A stretch of 64,000 nucleotides of DNA from Lachnospiraceae bacterium (GTDB taxonomy: Bacteria; Bacillota; Clostridia; Lachnospirales; Lachnospiraceae): contig JAIKZQ010000006.1 in NCBI GenBank assembly GCA_024682075.1, forward strand, positions 1-64,000. The letters run 5' to 3'. The position numbers and the translations under genes are program-made. Below, piece after piece: positions 35,684 to 44,600 of the stretch; the first letter of the stretch is position 1, and each line of letters opens with the position of its first letter. The notes beneath the pieces are model-generated. The model was given only the letters and a program-made list of their open reading frames with translations. It was not told the origin of the DNA and made no database searches.

Positions 35684-35717
35684 GAAAACAGGCTGCCATC
35701 TCCGGCAACCTGTTTTC
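35684..35717 (+). terminator. Intrinsic terminator
   Basis: Stem GAAAACAGG/CCTGTTTTC with inner TGCC/GGCA, one C-A mismatch and an ATCTCC loop. The T-run is part of the right arm. Confidence 0.75.
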
Positions 35718-35788
35718 GCATTTTCATATCAAACTTTTTGTCCGCAGGATGGAATTGTGGTAAAATTAGCTAACATATAGGGAGCCGG

Positions 35789-37477
35789 ATGGATACAGAT
35801 AAGATCAAAGCAAAACTGTATGATTATTTCTGCAAGGAAGCGGGAGTCATCGCCTATGACAGCGACAGGGATGGCGAGTATTCACGTGAGCTTGTTGACA
35901 TACTCAGCATCGGCAGGATCTCATATACCGAATATCCCGACATGAATGCCGAGCTTCGCGAAGAACCATCCAGGCAGACCATGTACTTTGATTCCGATTC
36001 CATCAATGATGACGACTGTGTCATCAACCGAATGGTCATTTCAAACGGTGCCATTGCCAAGATAAGCGTTTATCCTTCTTACGGACATTTCTGGGACGAA
36101 GAAGAAAAAGAATATGTCAGGGGATTTCTCCTCATAATTTCCACGATCAAAAGCCGAATAAGGATGAAGGAATACATTGATTATGCCATTTTCCATGAGA
36201 TGGAACTGGGATATTTCAATCCTTTTTACCTTACCAGGATGATGGGAATGGTTCTGAAGCTTGAGCGCATTTCGGACTATTCGATAATCTTTTTCAATCT
36301 TGTGAATCTGTCGGGACTCAATACGCTTCTGGGAAGAAAAGAGACCGACAAGGTTATGAAGAAGTTCACCGGAACGGTCAGTGACATGCTGGATTCTCCG
36401 GAATGCCTGTGCAGGATGGGAGGAGATAATTTCTGCGTGTTTGCAAGACGCGAGAAGGTTCCCGACATTCTCGGAATACTCGAAGGCATACACATAAATG
36501 TCGAAAGCGGAGATGTATCGGTCGTTAAGCTGGGAGCATATTGCGGAATATATGACTGTACCGGCAAGGAGAAGAGCATCAACGAATGTCTGGATAACGC
36601 ACAGGCTACAATGCTCATGGCCAAGCATAACAGGAATACCCAGATACAGTATTTTGACCGTGCGATGATAGAAATGCTGACCAACCAGAGACAGATCGAA
36701 TCCTGTTTCAAGGCTGCAATCCGCAACGAGGAGTTCAAGGCATTTTATCAGCCCAAGGTCAATCTGGCGAATTACAAGCTTGTAGGTGCGGAGGCACTTT
36801 GCAGATGGTTCAGGAACGGCGAGCAGGTAATGCCCGATCAGTTCATACCTGTTCTTGAGAGGAGCAAGCGCATCTGCGTACTGGATCTTTACATTCTCGA
36901 TCATGTGTGTGCGGATCTTGCCGCATGGATCGCGGAGGGCAAGAAGCCCGTCAGGATCTCTTCGAACTTTTCGAGGAAGCACCTGAGTAATCCGAATTTC
37001 GTAAAAGAAGTCACTGCAATAGTCGACAAGCATGGAATTCCTCATTCACTCATCGTGATAGAAGTAACGGAGACCACTTCCGAATCGGACATGATCAGGC
37101 TTCAGAAGCTTGTCGATGAATTTGCAAAAGAGGGCTTTGAGGTATCCGTCGATGACTTCGGTGTCGGTTATTCCTCGATGAGCATGATAAAGGACATTCC
37201 TTTCAGTGAGATCAAGATCGATAAGAGCTTTCTTGATAATGCCGACATTAGCAATCGTGACATGGTCATGATGAAGCATATCATCTCGATCGCATCGGAC
37301 CTTGACATGTCATCGATAGCCGAAGGCGTTGAGACTCCGGATCATGTCAAGCTTCTCAAGAAGTACGGATGCTATCACGGACAGGGATATTTTTTCGACA
37401 AGCCGCTTCCTAAGGAGCAGTTTGAAAAGGTACTGACCTCTCCGGATTATCATGAAAAAGGTCTGGACTATGTATAG
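35789..37477 (+). CDS. Cyclic-di-GMP phosphodiesterase with degenerate GGDEF
   Basis: 562-aa soluble protein: an N-terminal unassigned sensor-like region (1-150), a degenerate GGDEF domain in which the signature reads MGGDNF, and a full EAL domain. Expected EAL catalytic residues are visible: GAEALCRW, SSNFSRKHL, IEVTET, VDDFGVGYS, IKIDKSF, AEGVET and GQGYFF. It should therefore hydrolyse c-di-GMP to pGpG, with the GGDEF part at most a regulatory GTP-binding module. No membrane segment. It stands just before the VYGPPE-lipoprotein gene, in the same direction and only 35 bases away. Confidence 0.9.
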   Translation: MDTDKIKAKLYDYFCKEAGVIAYDSDRDGEYSRELVDILSIGRISYTEYPDMNAELREEPSRQTMYFDSDSINDDDCVINRMVISNGAIAKISVYPSYGHFWDEEEKEYVRGFLLIISTIKSRIRMKEYIDYAIFHEMELGYFNPFYLTRMMGMVLKLERISDYSIIFFNLVNLSGLNTLLGRKETDKVMKKFTGTVSDMLDSPECLCRMGGDNFCVFARREKVPDILGILEGIHINVESGDVSVVKLGAYCGIYDCTGKEKSINECLDNAQATMLMAKHNRNTQIQYFDRAMIEMLTNQRQIESCFKAAIRNEEFKAFYQPKVNLANYKLVGAEALCRWFRNGEQVMPDQFIPVLERSKRICVLDLYILDHVCADLAAWIAEGKKPVRISSNFSRKHLSNPNFVKEVTAIVDKHGIPHSLIVIEVTETTSESDMIRLQKLVDEFAKEGFEVSVDDFGVGYSSMSMIKDIPFSEIKIDKSFLDNADISNRDMVMMKHIISIASDLDMSSIAEGVETPDHVKLLKKYGCYHGQGYFFDKPLPKEQFEKVLTSPDYHEKGLDYV

Positions 37478-37512
37478 ATGCTATGTATGGATGGATCACC
37501 TGAGGTGACGAT

Positions 37513-37866
37513 ATGAAGAAGATAAACAAAAAACTTACATTTGCCACGGCAGTTACGGCAATCGGAACCGCGATCTCTTTTGCGGGCTGTACCCTTCCTA
37601 ACGGGGATGTCTACGGTCCTCCGGAGATGATAGAAGATGATCAGGATGACCCTGATGTGCCGGTCTACGGACCTCCCGAGTGGTTTGAAGATGATCAGGA
37701 TGACCCTGCTGAGGCGGTCTACGGACCTCCCGAGTGGTTCGAAGAAGATCAGGACGAGCCTGCGGGGGATGTCTATGGTCCGCCTGAATGGTTTGAGGAT
37801 GATGATGAACCCATGATAGCAGTCTACGGACCTCCCGAGTGGGACGGAGAAGGCAAGGAAGATTAA
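37513..37866 (+). CDS. VYGPPE-repeat lipoprotein, candidate RiPP precursor
   Basis: 117-aa protein with a lipoprotein signal (basic KKINKK, hydrophobic 8-24, lipobox FAGC, Cys26). The mature part is five tandem units, VYGPPE starting at residues 33, 51, 69, 87 and 104 (period 18, 18, 18, 17). Units 2-4 continue WFEDD or WFEED; unit 1 has MIEDD; unit 5 has WDGEG. The rest is Asp/Glu. In DNA, 21 bases are identical in repeats 2, 3 and 5. The radical SAM/SPASM gene starts ten bases after its stop, suggesting the repeats are modified. From memory it recalls the rSAM/lipoprotein pairs of Bacteroidetes, whose lipoproteins carry YGxP-like motifs. Function unknown. Confidence 0.85.
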   Translation: MKKINKKLTFATAVTAIGTAISFAGCTLPNGDVYGPPEMIEDDQDDPDVPVYGPPEWFEDDQDDPAEAVYGPPEWFEEDQDEPAGDVYGPPEWFEDDDEPMIAVYGPPEWDGEGKED

Positions 37867-37876
37867 GGAGATACAG

Positions 37877-38989
37877 ATGGACCTTCAGGAATTCAAATCC
37901 GCATATTCCGAGGATTCATCTCTCATCGGGCTTAAGAAACAGATACTCGATAAAAGGTCTGAGGTCAGGGAATCTCTCTATGAGAAGCCCGACCTCAGGC
38001 ATCTTTTTTTTGAACTGACCCTGAGCTGTAACGAGAGGTGTTTTCATTGCGGTTCGCTCTGCAGGCCTGGAGAAGCATCCGGACTGTCGCTTGAACAATA
38101 TGCAGGGATCCTTGACGATGTTGATAAGAATTTTGACAAACGCAGGATACTTGTCTGCATTACCGGCGGAGAGCCGATGATAAGAAGCGATTTCTTTGAC
38201 ATCGTGAACATGATAAATGAAAAGGGATTCGCCTGGGGAATGACGTCCAACGCCACTCTCATTACCAAAGAGGCTGCCCATAAGCTGCGCATGGCCGGCA
38301 TGAAGACCATATCCGTCAGCATTGACGGACTTAGCGAGACACATGACTCTCAAAGGGGGCTGAAGGGTGGATATGACCTGGCAATGAGAGGGATACAGAA
38401 TCTCATCGACGAGGGCGGATTTCACGCGATCCAGATCACCACTGTAGTAAATCACAAGAATATAGATCAGCTTGACGAGCTCTTTGAGATCGTGAAGAAG
38501 ATCGATGTGGATTCGTGGAGAGTGATTGGGATAGAGCCGATAGGACGTGCTCTCAATCATCCCGACATGCTCCTTACACCCGAAGATCAGCGAAGAATGT
38601 TCTCGTTCATCATTGACAGGAGAAAAGAAGGATATCCTGTCGAATACGGCTGCTCGCATTTCCTCGGTCCGGATCTTGAGGGCAATGTGAGAAAGAGGAT
38701 GTTCCTGTGCAATGCCGGAGTATTCACCGCGAGCATCAGATCGGACGGCAGCATTACCGCCTGCCTGGATATCATGCCAAATGACGAGGTGATCTTCGGA
38801 AATGTGAAAGAGGATCTTTTTTCCGATGTGTGGAATAACAGGTTCGAAACGTTCAGAAAGCACCTGTCACTTCGCAACAAAAACTGCATGGAATGTGAGT
38901 ATGAAAAATGGTGTGCAGGAGGAGCCCATCACAGCTTTGATTATGACAAAAACAAGCCCCTGATATGCTTTAAAGACGTTCTTTTTTGA
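37877..38989 (+). CDS. Radical SAM/SPASM peptide maturase
   Basis: 370-aa radical SAM enzyme. The cluster motif CxxxCxxC is C51, C55 and C58 (LSCNERCFHC), with C62 nearby; CITGGEPMIRSDF is the SAM-binding GGE region. The C-terminal SPASM domain has FLCNAG, SITAC, NCMECEYEKWC and a final ICF cysteine, giving auxiliary Fe-S sites as in RiPP-modifying enzymes. It lies ten bases behind the VYGPPE lipoprotein with AAGGAGATACAG as ribosome site. There is no separate RRE domain, protease or exporter nearby; export could use Sec and the lipoprotein pathway. Product chemistry cannot be predicted by eye. Confidence 0.9.
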   Translation: MDLQEFKSAYSEDSSLIGLKKQILDKRSEVRESLYEKPDLRHLFFELTLSCNERCFHCGSLCRPGEASGLSLEQYAGILDDVDKNFDKRRILVCITGGEPMIRSDFFDIVNMINEKGFAWGMTSNATLITKEAAHKLRMAGMKTISVSIDGLSETHDSQRGLKGGYDLAMRGIQNLIDEGGFHAIQITTVVNHKNIDQLDELFEIVKKIDVDSWRVIGIEPIGRALNHPDMLLTPEDQRRMFSFIIDRRKEGYPVEYGCSHFLGPDLEGNVRKRMFLCNAGVFTASIRSDGSITACLDIMPNDEVIFGNVKEDLFSDVWNNRFETFRKHLSLRNKNCMECEYEKWCAGGAHHSFDYDKNKPLICFKDVLF

Positions 38990-38994
38990 TATTT

Positions 38995-39031
38995 TGGTTA
39001 AATATTTTGTTTTTTAACCATATTTAATCTT
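38995..39031 (+). terminator. Weak terminator
   Basis: AT-rich hairpin TGGTTAAA/TTTAACCA with a 10-base loop followed by a T-rich stretch. Confidence 0.45.
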
Positions 39032-39112
39032 TTTCTTTGCTTTTTTCGGTTGTTTAGCGCCCTGAAATACTGATATAATAAGGCATAATGCTATAAGGGA
39101 CAGGCGAAAAAA

Positions 39113-41074
39113 GTGCAGATCTTAGACCGCATTTATTATTTTGATATTTGCAGCATATTCATGCTCCTCGCGATCCTTGTCTCAATGCTCCTGAGAAGGA
39201 TGCATCTGGGCAGGCTTAACAGGGCGTTTTTGCAGCTGGGGATAGTTCTCATCCTAAGCTGTGTTTTTGATATTCTTCGTGCTTTCCCTTTTTATGTCGG
39301 TAATTCGCTCGACCAGCTGGTTCTGTTCAGATTCGTGATGGGGTATATCTTCTGCTTTCTCAGAGCAGTGCAGTTGCCCATGCTCATCAGGATCTACGGC
39401 ATAATGAGCGGCAGCTGGAGCAGGATCAAGTCCGATCCCAAGCTTTCGATCCCGTACTTTTTGCCGCTGCTTGTTTATCTTGCATTTGTTTACTCGAATT
39501 TTTTCACTCAGAGGATATTTTATTACACCCTGATCGACGGTAATGTGTATTATGTCCGCGGCGATCTGATGACCGTGTATGATTATTTCGGTTTTTATTT
39601 CATGGTCTTCAGCCTTGTTCAGCTCTTTGTGATCAGGAAGAGGCTCAGCGCCGAGAAGTTCCTTGCAATGCTTCTTGTCTATCCCGTAAATGTTGCCGCG
39701 ATCCTCATTCAGGACATGTATCCGGAACTCATGACTGCAATGTTCGGAGCATCGCTTTCAATGCTCATCCTTGCATTCTTCGTGTTCAGGCCTGATGAGT
39801 CCATCGATCTTGAAACGGGGCTTTCTTCATTCATTCCCTTTGAAAATGATGTTGAGAACATCATACTGAGCAAGAGGAATGCAATGATAGTGTTTGCGAA
39901 GATATCCAATGATTCGGAGATCAGAAGCCTTACGGACATAAGAGTCTACAGAAAAGTTCTCCATTCGGCCGGGAACACATTGCTGAAGGAGAGATATAAG
40001 AGCCTGCTTGCATCTACGGACCTTTACTATCTGAGAAGCGGACTGTATGCGATGGTCGTGCAGGGACACTTTGACCGGAGCCTTGTTCTCAAGCAGATGG
40101 AGAAGCTTAACAAAAAGTATCTCGAAGGCTTTTCCGAGGACGGGTTCGATCTTCAGCTTGAGATGTGCGTATGCTCCGTTGACATTCCCAAGGACATTGC
40201 CACGAAGGAAGAACTGCTCAAGTTCTCCGAGAGGATCCAGAATCTCATCGAGCCCGGCAAGCCGGTTGTGTATTCCGAGATATCCTTTGACAGGGAATTC
40301 GTAATACTCAATTCCATTGACGGAATAATCGAGGATGCGATCAAGAATGACAGATTTGAGATGTATTATCAGCCGATATACTCACTCAAGGAGAAGAAGT
40401 ATAAATGTGCCGAAGCACTCATAAGGCTTGATTCCGAGGAGTTCGGTACCATTCCTCCTTCCGTGTTCATTCCTGCGGCTGAGAAGACCGGCAGGATAGT
40501 CAACATAGGCGACTTTGTCATAAAGGATGTGTGCAGATTCCTTTCGGAGCATTCGCCTGAGGAACTCGGTGTTGATTATGTGGAGGTCAATCTCTCAATC
40601 ATTCAGTGCATGCAGGCTGACATGGCGTCGAAGATCAAGTATTACATGAATGAATACAGGATCGAGCCCGGCTGGATCAATTTCGAGATCACTGAGACTG
40701 CAGCCGACGGGGCCTATGAGAGAGTCCTTGAGACGATGAATGAGATGTCTGCCGAGGGCGTGAGGTTTTCACTGGATGATTACGGTTCGGGATATTCGAA
40801 TCTTCACAGGGTCATGTCATTCCCGTATAAAGTCATCAAGCTTGACAAGACACTTACGGATGAGGCTGTGGATCCTGCCAAGAGACGCATTCTCGGAGAG
40901 GCCATCAATCTCATCAAGAGCATGGGTGCACATATCGTAGTCGAGGGTGTTGAGACCAAGGAAGTATCCGACTGGTTTGAAGAACAGGGTTGTGACTTCA
41001 TTCAGGGCTTTTATTATGCCAAGCCGATGAATGAAGCAGAATATGTTGAGTTCATGGGGAAGAGTAAATCTTGA
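39113..41074 (+). CDS. Membrane EAL-domain phosphodiesterase
   Basis: 653-aa protein with about six N-terminal membrane helices (residues 12-225), a highly diverged GGDEF-like region without the signature, and an EAL domain with catalytic blocks CAEALIRL, VEVNLSIIQ, FEITET, SLDDYGSGYSN, IKLDKTL, VEGVET and QGFYYAKP. It is predicted to degrade c-di-GMP at the membrane. The start is GTG at 39113 with a weak ribosome site (AAGGGAC); no better ATG exists before the first helix. The stop overlaps the TTG start of the following hybrid kinase by four bases, so the two are coupled. Confidence 0.88.
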   Translation: MQILDRIYYFDICSIFMLLAILVSMLLRRMHLGRLNRAFLQLGIVLILSCVFDILRAFPFYVGNSLDQLVLFRFVMGYIFCFLRAVQLPMLIRIYGIMSGSWSRIKSDPKLSIPYFLPLLVYLAFVYSNFFTQRIFYYTLIDGNVYYVRGDLMTVYDYFGFYFMVFSLVQLFVIRKRLSAEKFLAMLLVYPVNVAAILIQDMYPELMTAMFGASLSMLILAFFVFRPDESIDLETGLSSFIPFENDVENIILSKRNAMIVFAKISNDSEIRSLTDIRVYRKVLHSAGNTLLKERYKSLLASTDLYYLRSGLYAMVVQGHFDRSLVLKQMEKLNKKYLEGFSEDGFDLQLEMCVCSVDIPKDIATKEELLKFSERIQNLIEPGKPVVYSEISFDREFVILNSIDGIIEDAIKNDRFEMYYQPIYSLKEKKYKCAEALIRLDSEEFGTIPPSVFIPAAEKTGRIVNIGDFVIKDVCRFLSEHSPEELGVDYVEVNLSIIQCMQADMASKIKYYMNEYRIEPGWINFEITETAADGAYERVLETMNEMSAEGVRFSLDDYGSGYSNLHRVMSFPYKVIKLDKTLTDEAVDPAKRRILGEAINLIKSMGAHIVVEGVETKEVSDWFEEQGCDFIQGFYYAKPMNEAEYVEFMGKSKS

Positions 41075-43356
41075 ACATTGTATCTCTCGTATATCTGATA
41101 ACGTTCGTCTTTGCCGTATTTAATATCGTGCTGCTGGTTGAGTCGGGTGTGCGGCCCAATATTTATACGGTTCTGCTAATGTGCGCAATTGTCGTCTCTA
41201 ACGGCGGTTATCTGGTCGTCTCGGTTGCGCAGACACTTGAAGCCGCGATTGTCGGTAACTGTATCGTATATATGGGCGGATGCTATCTGCCTTTCTTCAT
41301 TTTCTGTATCGGTGCGGAGATCACCAAGATCAGGATCCCGCATATGCTCAGGCTTTTCATGTTCCTGTATTCCAGTTTTGTCATCGGTCTGACTTTTACC
41401 ATCGGACGTCTCCCCATCTATTACAAGAGCGTGGACATTGCCGATGCCGGCGGTTTCACCGTACTGGTCAAGGAATACGGACCTTTTCATACTGCTTATG
41501 TGATACTGCTCGTAGGTTACATACTTGCCAGTGCGATCCTTTGCACGCTTGCATTCATCAGAAGGACCGTTGTCTCTTACAAATCCACTATCCTGTATTC
41601 TGTCTTCCTTTTCATCAACGTCGGCATCTATGCCTTCTCAAGGATATTCAAGATCAATTTTGAGTGGAACTGCATAGGATATCTCTTGAGTGAGATGGTC
41701 ATACTCCTTGTTTTCAACAGGGTTGAAATGTATGACATGTCTTATAACGTAATGCATACCTGGGAGAAGATGGAAGAGTATGCATATATCGTTTTCGACA
41801 AGAAGAAAAAATATCTCGGTTCCAATGCGCTTGCAGGGCAGTATTTTGAGGCACTCGGCAGACAGGAGATCGACAGGGCATTAAGTGATGAACTCTATGA
41901 GATAACTGCCTTGCTCGATCAGTTCACGGATATGATCAAGGAAGACGGCGAGGGCATCAAGTCTGTTTACCGCAAGACCATAAGAAGATCCGGGCGTGTG
42001 CTCAGGAGTGAGGTCAAGTATCTCAAGAAAAAGAAATTCCTTCACAGGGATAACGATGAAATGATCGGATTCCTGATCGAGTTCTTCGATGTTACCAAGG
42101 AAAGCGATTATATCTCATCGATCGAGGATAAGAACGAAAAACTTGCGATCGCCGAAAAGAGGGCTCTCGAAGCTTCCAACGCGAAGACATCCTTCCTTTC
42201 ATCGATGTCGCATGAGATCAGGACTCCCATCAACACGATACTCGGCATGAACGAGATGATCACCAGGGAATCACATGACATGGTCATCCTCGGATATGCA
42301 CGCGATGTTGAAAAAGCAGGACATATGCTTCTTAACCTTGTTAATGATGTCCTGGATTTCTCCAAGATAGAAGCAGGCAATTTCGAAGTTGACGAAAAAG
42401 AATATTCGGTGATGGAACTCTCCCAGACCTGCGGCAACATGCTTGAAAAGAGAGCTGCCGAAAAGAATCTCAGGATATCGCTGGATGTGGATCCCGGAAT
42501 GCCTTCGATACTGATTGGAGATGAGGGCAAGATAGAACAGATCCTCATCAATCTCATAACGAATGCGGTCAAGTATACCAATAACGGATACGTCAGGATC
42601 TCCGTGACCGGCGATTACAAGGCTGAAGGTTATGATCTGATGGTCTCTGTCAGTGATACCGGAATTGGTATCAGGAACGATGACATAGGTCACATTTTCG
42701 ACAGTTTCTCAAGAGCTGATCTTCAGAAGAACCGCCACATAGAGGGAACCGGACTCGGACTTGCCATCACCAAGAAGCTGTGCGAGGGAATGGGCGGCGA
42801 GATAAAGGTTTCCAGCAGGTATGGTGAAGGCTCTGTATTTACCGTCAAGATCCCTCAGAAGATCGCTGACAATACACTGGTAGGTGCCGTCAAACTTAAG
42901 AAGGATAACGAGAAGCCAAAGCGCAAGAAGTATGAAGCATCTTTCACGGCACCCGAGGCAAAGGTCCTTATAGTAGATGATAACGAGATGAACCTTACGG
43001 TATTCGTTTCATTGCTGAAAGGGACCAAGGTCCAGATAGACAAGGCATCGGGCGGAAATGAAGCCATCGAGATGACTAAGAACAAGAAGTATGATGTGAT
43101 ATTCATGGATCACATGATGCCGAGTCCCGACGGAATCGAGACGATGCAGATGATAAGAGCGGATGAGAACAATCCCAACAGATCCGTTCCGCAGATCGCC
43201 CTTACCGCCAATGCCGTGCAGGGAAGCATGGAGATGTACATGGAAGCCGGATTCGATGGATATCTGGCGAAGCCGGTAGATCCGTATGAGCTTGAAGATG
43301 CAGTGAAGAGCAACATTCCGCCGGATCTGGTTCTAAACATCATAAAGAACGGATGA
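41071..43356 (+). CDS. Membrane hybrid histidine kinase with receiver
   Basis: 761-aa kinase: about seven N-terminal helices (residues 1-225), a linker domain with PAS-like character (230-350), HisKA with phospho-acceptor His in SSMSHEIRTPINT, HATPase_c (DTGIGI, GTGLGLA) and a C-terminal receiver (VLIVDDNEMN, FMDHMMPSPDG, KP). It lacks the Hpt domain of the kinase at 11738, so phosphate must leave through another Hpt protein. The start is TTG 41071, overlapping the stop of the EAL gene (TTGA). Coupling suggests the kinase and phosphodiesterase respond to a shared signal. Confidence 0.88.
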   Translation: MNIVSLVYLITFVFAVFNIVLLVESGVRPNIYTVLLMCAIVVSNGGYLVVSVAQTLEAAIVGNCIVYMGGCYLPFFIFCIGAEITKIRIPHMLRLFMFLYSSFVIGLTFTIGRLPIYYKSVDIADAGGFTVLVKEYGPFHTAYVILLVGYILASAILCTLAFIRRTVVSYKSTILYSVFLFINVGIYAFSRIFKINFEWNCIGYLLSEMVILLVFNRVEMYDMSYNVMHTWEKMEEYAYIVFDKKKKYLGSNALAGQYFEALGRQEIDRALSDELYEITALLDQFTDMIKEDGEGIKSVYRKTIRRSGRVLRSEVKYLKKKKFLHRDNDEMIGFLIEFFDVTKESDYISSIEDKNEKLAIAEKRALEASNAKTSFLSSMSHEIRTPINTILGMNEMITRESHDMVILGYARDVEKAGHMLLNLVNDVLDFSKIEAGNFEVDEKEYSVMELSQTCGNMLEKRAAEKNLRISLDVDPGMPSILIGDEGKIEQILINLITNAVKYTNNGYVRISVTGDYKAEGYDLMVSVSDTGIGIRNDDIGHIFDSFSRADLQKNRHIEGTGLGLAITKKLCEGMGGEIKVSSRYGEGSVFTVKIPQKIADNTLVGAVKLKKDNEKPKRKKYEASFTAPEAKVLIVDDNEMNLTVFVSLLKGTKVQIDKASGGNEAIEMTKNKKYDVIFMDHMMPSPDGIETMQMIRADENNPNRSVPQIALTANAVQGSMEMYMEAGFDGYLAKPVDPYELEDAVKSNIPPDLVLNIIKNG

Positions 43357-43374
43357 TCATGAAATAAGGCATAT

Positions 43375-43411
43375 GATGCCTGCCGATGTGTATGCGGCAG
43401 GCATCTTTTTT
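43375..43411 (+). terminator. Strong intrinsic terminator
   Basis: Perfect stem GATGCCTGCCG/CGGCAGGCATC with a 9-base loop and six T. Confidence 0.92.
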
Positions 43412-43492
43412 ATTGACCGCTTACAGTGTTTTCACGTATAATCTTTGAGGAACTTCTATTTTTTTTATATTTTTGTGAAAGGGCTTACATCC

Positions 43493-44596
43493 ATGAAACC
43501 AGATCAGAGAGTGATGGACTATATTGATGCTTTCCTGTCCGGATACAGGAATTATAAGGACTGCTGGAACTATGAGGACGGCTGCGTTCTTATAGGGGCT
43601 GCCGACCTGTATGAGGCTACGGGCGATGAGAAGTATGTGGATTTCATAGAAAAGTACCTTAAGGGCTTCATTACCGATGACGGGTGCATCCTTAATTACA
43701 GCATGGATAAATATAATATTGATAACATTCTTCCCGGAAGAAGTCTTTTTTTCATGTATGACAGGACAGGAGAGGAGAAATACAGGAAGGCCATTGAGGT
43801 TCTCATGGATCAGCTGAGAAGCCATCCCAGATGCTCTACGGGTAATTTCTTCCACAAGAATATCTATCCCGATCAGATCTGGCTTGACGGTCTGTACATG
43901 GGTCAGCCTTTTTACATGGAATATGAGACCAGATATGATGGCAAGGAAAAGTATAATGACATCATCGATCAGTTCAGGAATGTCGAAAAATATCTGGGCA
44001 ATAAGGAAAAAGGCCTGAATTATCACGCATGTGATATTTCAAAGACCGCCTTTTGGGCTGATAAGGAGACAGGATGCTCGGCCAATTTCTGGCTCCGCAG
44101 CATGGGATGGTATCTGATGGCACTCATCGACGTGATGGATGTAATGAGCGAAGAGATCTTTGAGCAGTATGCATTTTTGAGAGATGTGTTCAGGGAGCAC
44201 ATCACAGGCATTCTTAAGTATCAGGATCCCGAAACCGGACTGTTCAGGCAGGTTATCGACAGTCCCGATGTCGAAGGCAATTATCTCGAAACGTCCGGAA
44301 GCGCGATGGTTGCTTACGCAATACTCAAGGGCTGCAGGAAAGGCGTGCTTCTGAAGGAAAAGTATGCTAAGGTAGGCAGCAGGATAATCGAAGGTCTTAT
44401 TAATGACAAGCTTGTCACAGAAAACGGCAAAACCTGTCTTACCGGAATATGCCATGTAGCAGGTCTCGGACCTCAGGATAATCCCGTAAGGGACGGAAGC
44501 GTTGAGTATTATCTGTCGGAAAAAATTGTAAGCGACGATTCCAAGGGAGTCGGACCTTTCATGATGGCTTATTCTGAATATCTCAAGATGGATTAA
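43493..44596 (+). CDS. GH105 unsaturated rhamnogalacturonyl hydrolase
   Basis: 367-aa (alpha/alpha)6-barrel enzyme of the YteR/YesR type, hydrolysing the unsaturated uronic acid left at the non-reducing end by pectate or rhamnogalacturonan lyases. The catalytic Asp lies in QIWLDGLYMGQPF; FWLRSMGWYLMAL and QDPETGLFRQVID are family blocks. No signal peptide. AAAGGG nine bases before ATG 43493 is preferred to a TTG at 43445. First gene of a run GH105-GH28-CE8 on one strand; its product feeds KduI/KduD downstream. Confidence 0.92.
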   Translation: MKPDQRVMDYIDAFLSGYRNYKDCWNYEDGCVLIGAADLYEATGDEKYVDFIEKYLKGFITDDGCILNYSMDKYNIDNILPGRSLFFMYDRTGEEKYRKAIEVLMDQLRSHPRCSTGNFFHKNIYPDQIWLDGLYMGQPFYMEYETRYDGKEKYNDIIDQFRNVEKYLGNKEKGLNYHACDISKTAFWADKETGCSANFWLRSMGWYLMALIDVMDVMSEEIFEQYAFLRDVFREHITGILKYQDPETGLFRQVIDSPDVEGNYLETSGSAMVAYAILKGCRKGVLLKEKYAKVGSRIIEGLINDKLVTENGKTCLTGICHVAGLGPQDNPVRDGSVEYYLSEKIVSDDSKGVGPFMMAYSEYLKMD

Positions 44597-44600
44597 AAAG

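Noticed and set aside
36041..37045. 334-codon minus-strand frame inside the EAL gene
   Set aside because: Antisense shadow of a motif-complete EAL protein; no start signals.
37916..38863. 315-codon minus-strand frame over the radical SAM gene
   Set aside because: Opposite strand of a gene with intact CxxxCxxC and SPASM motifs.
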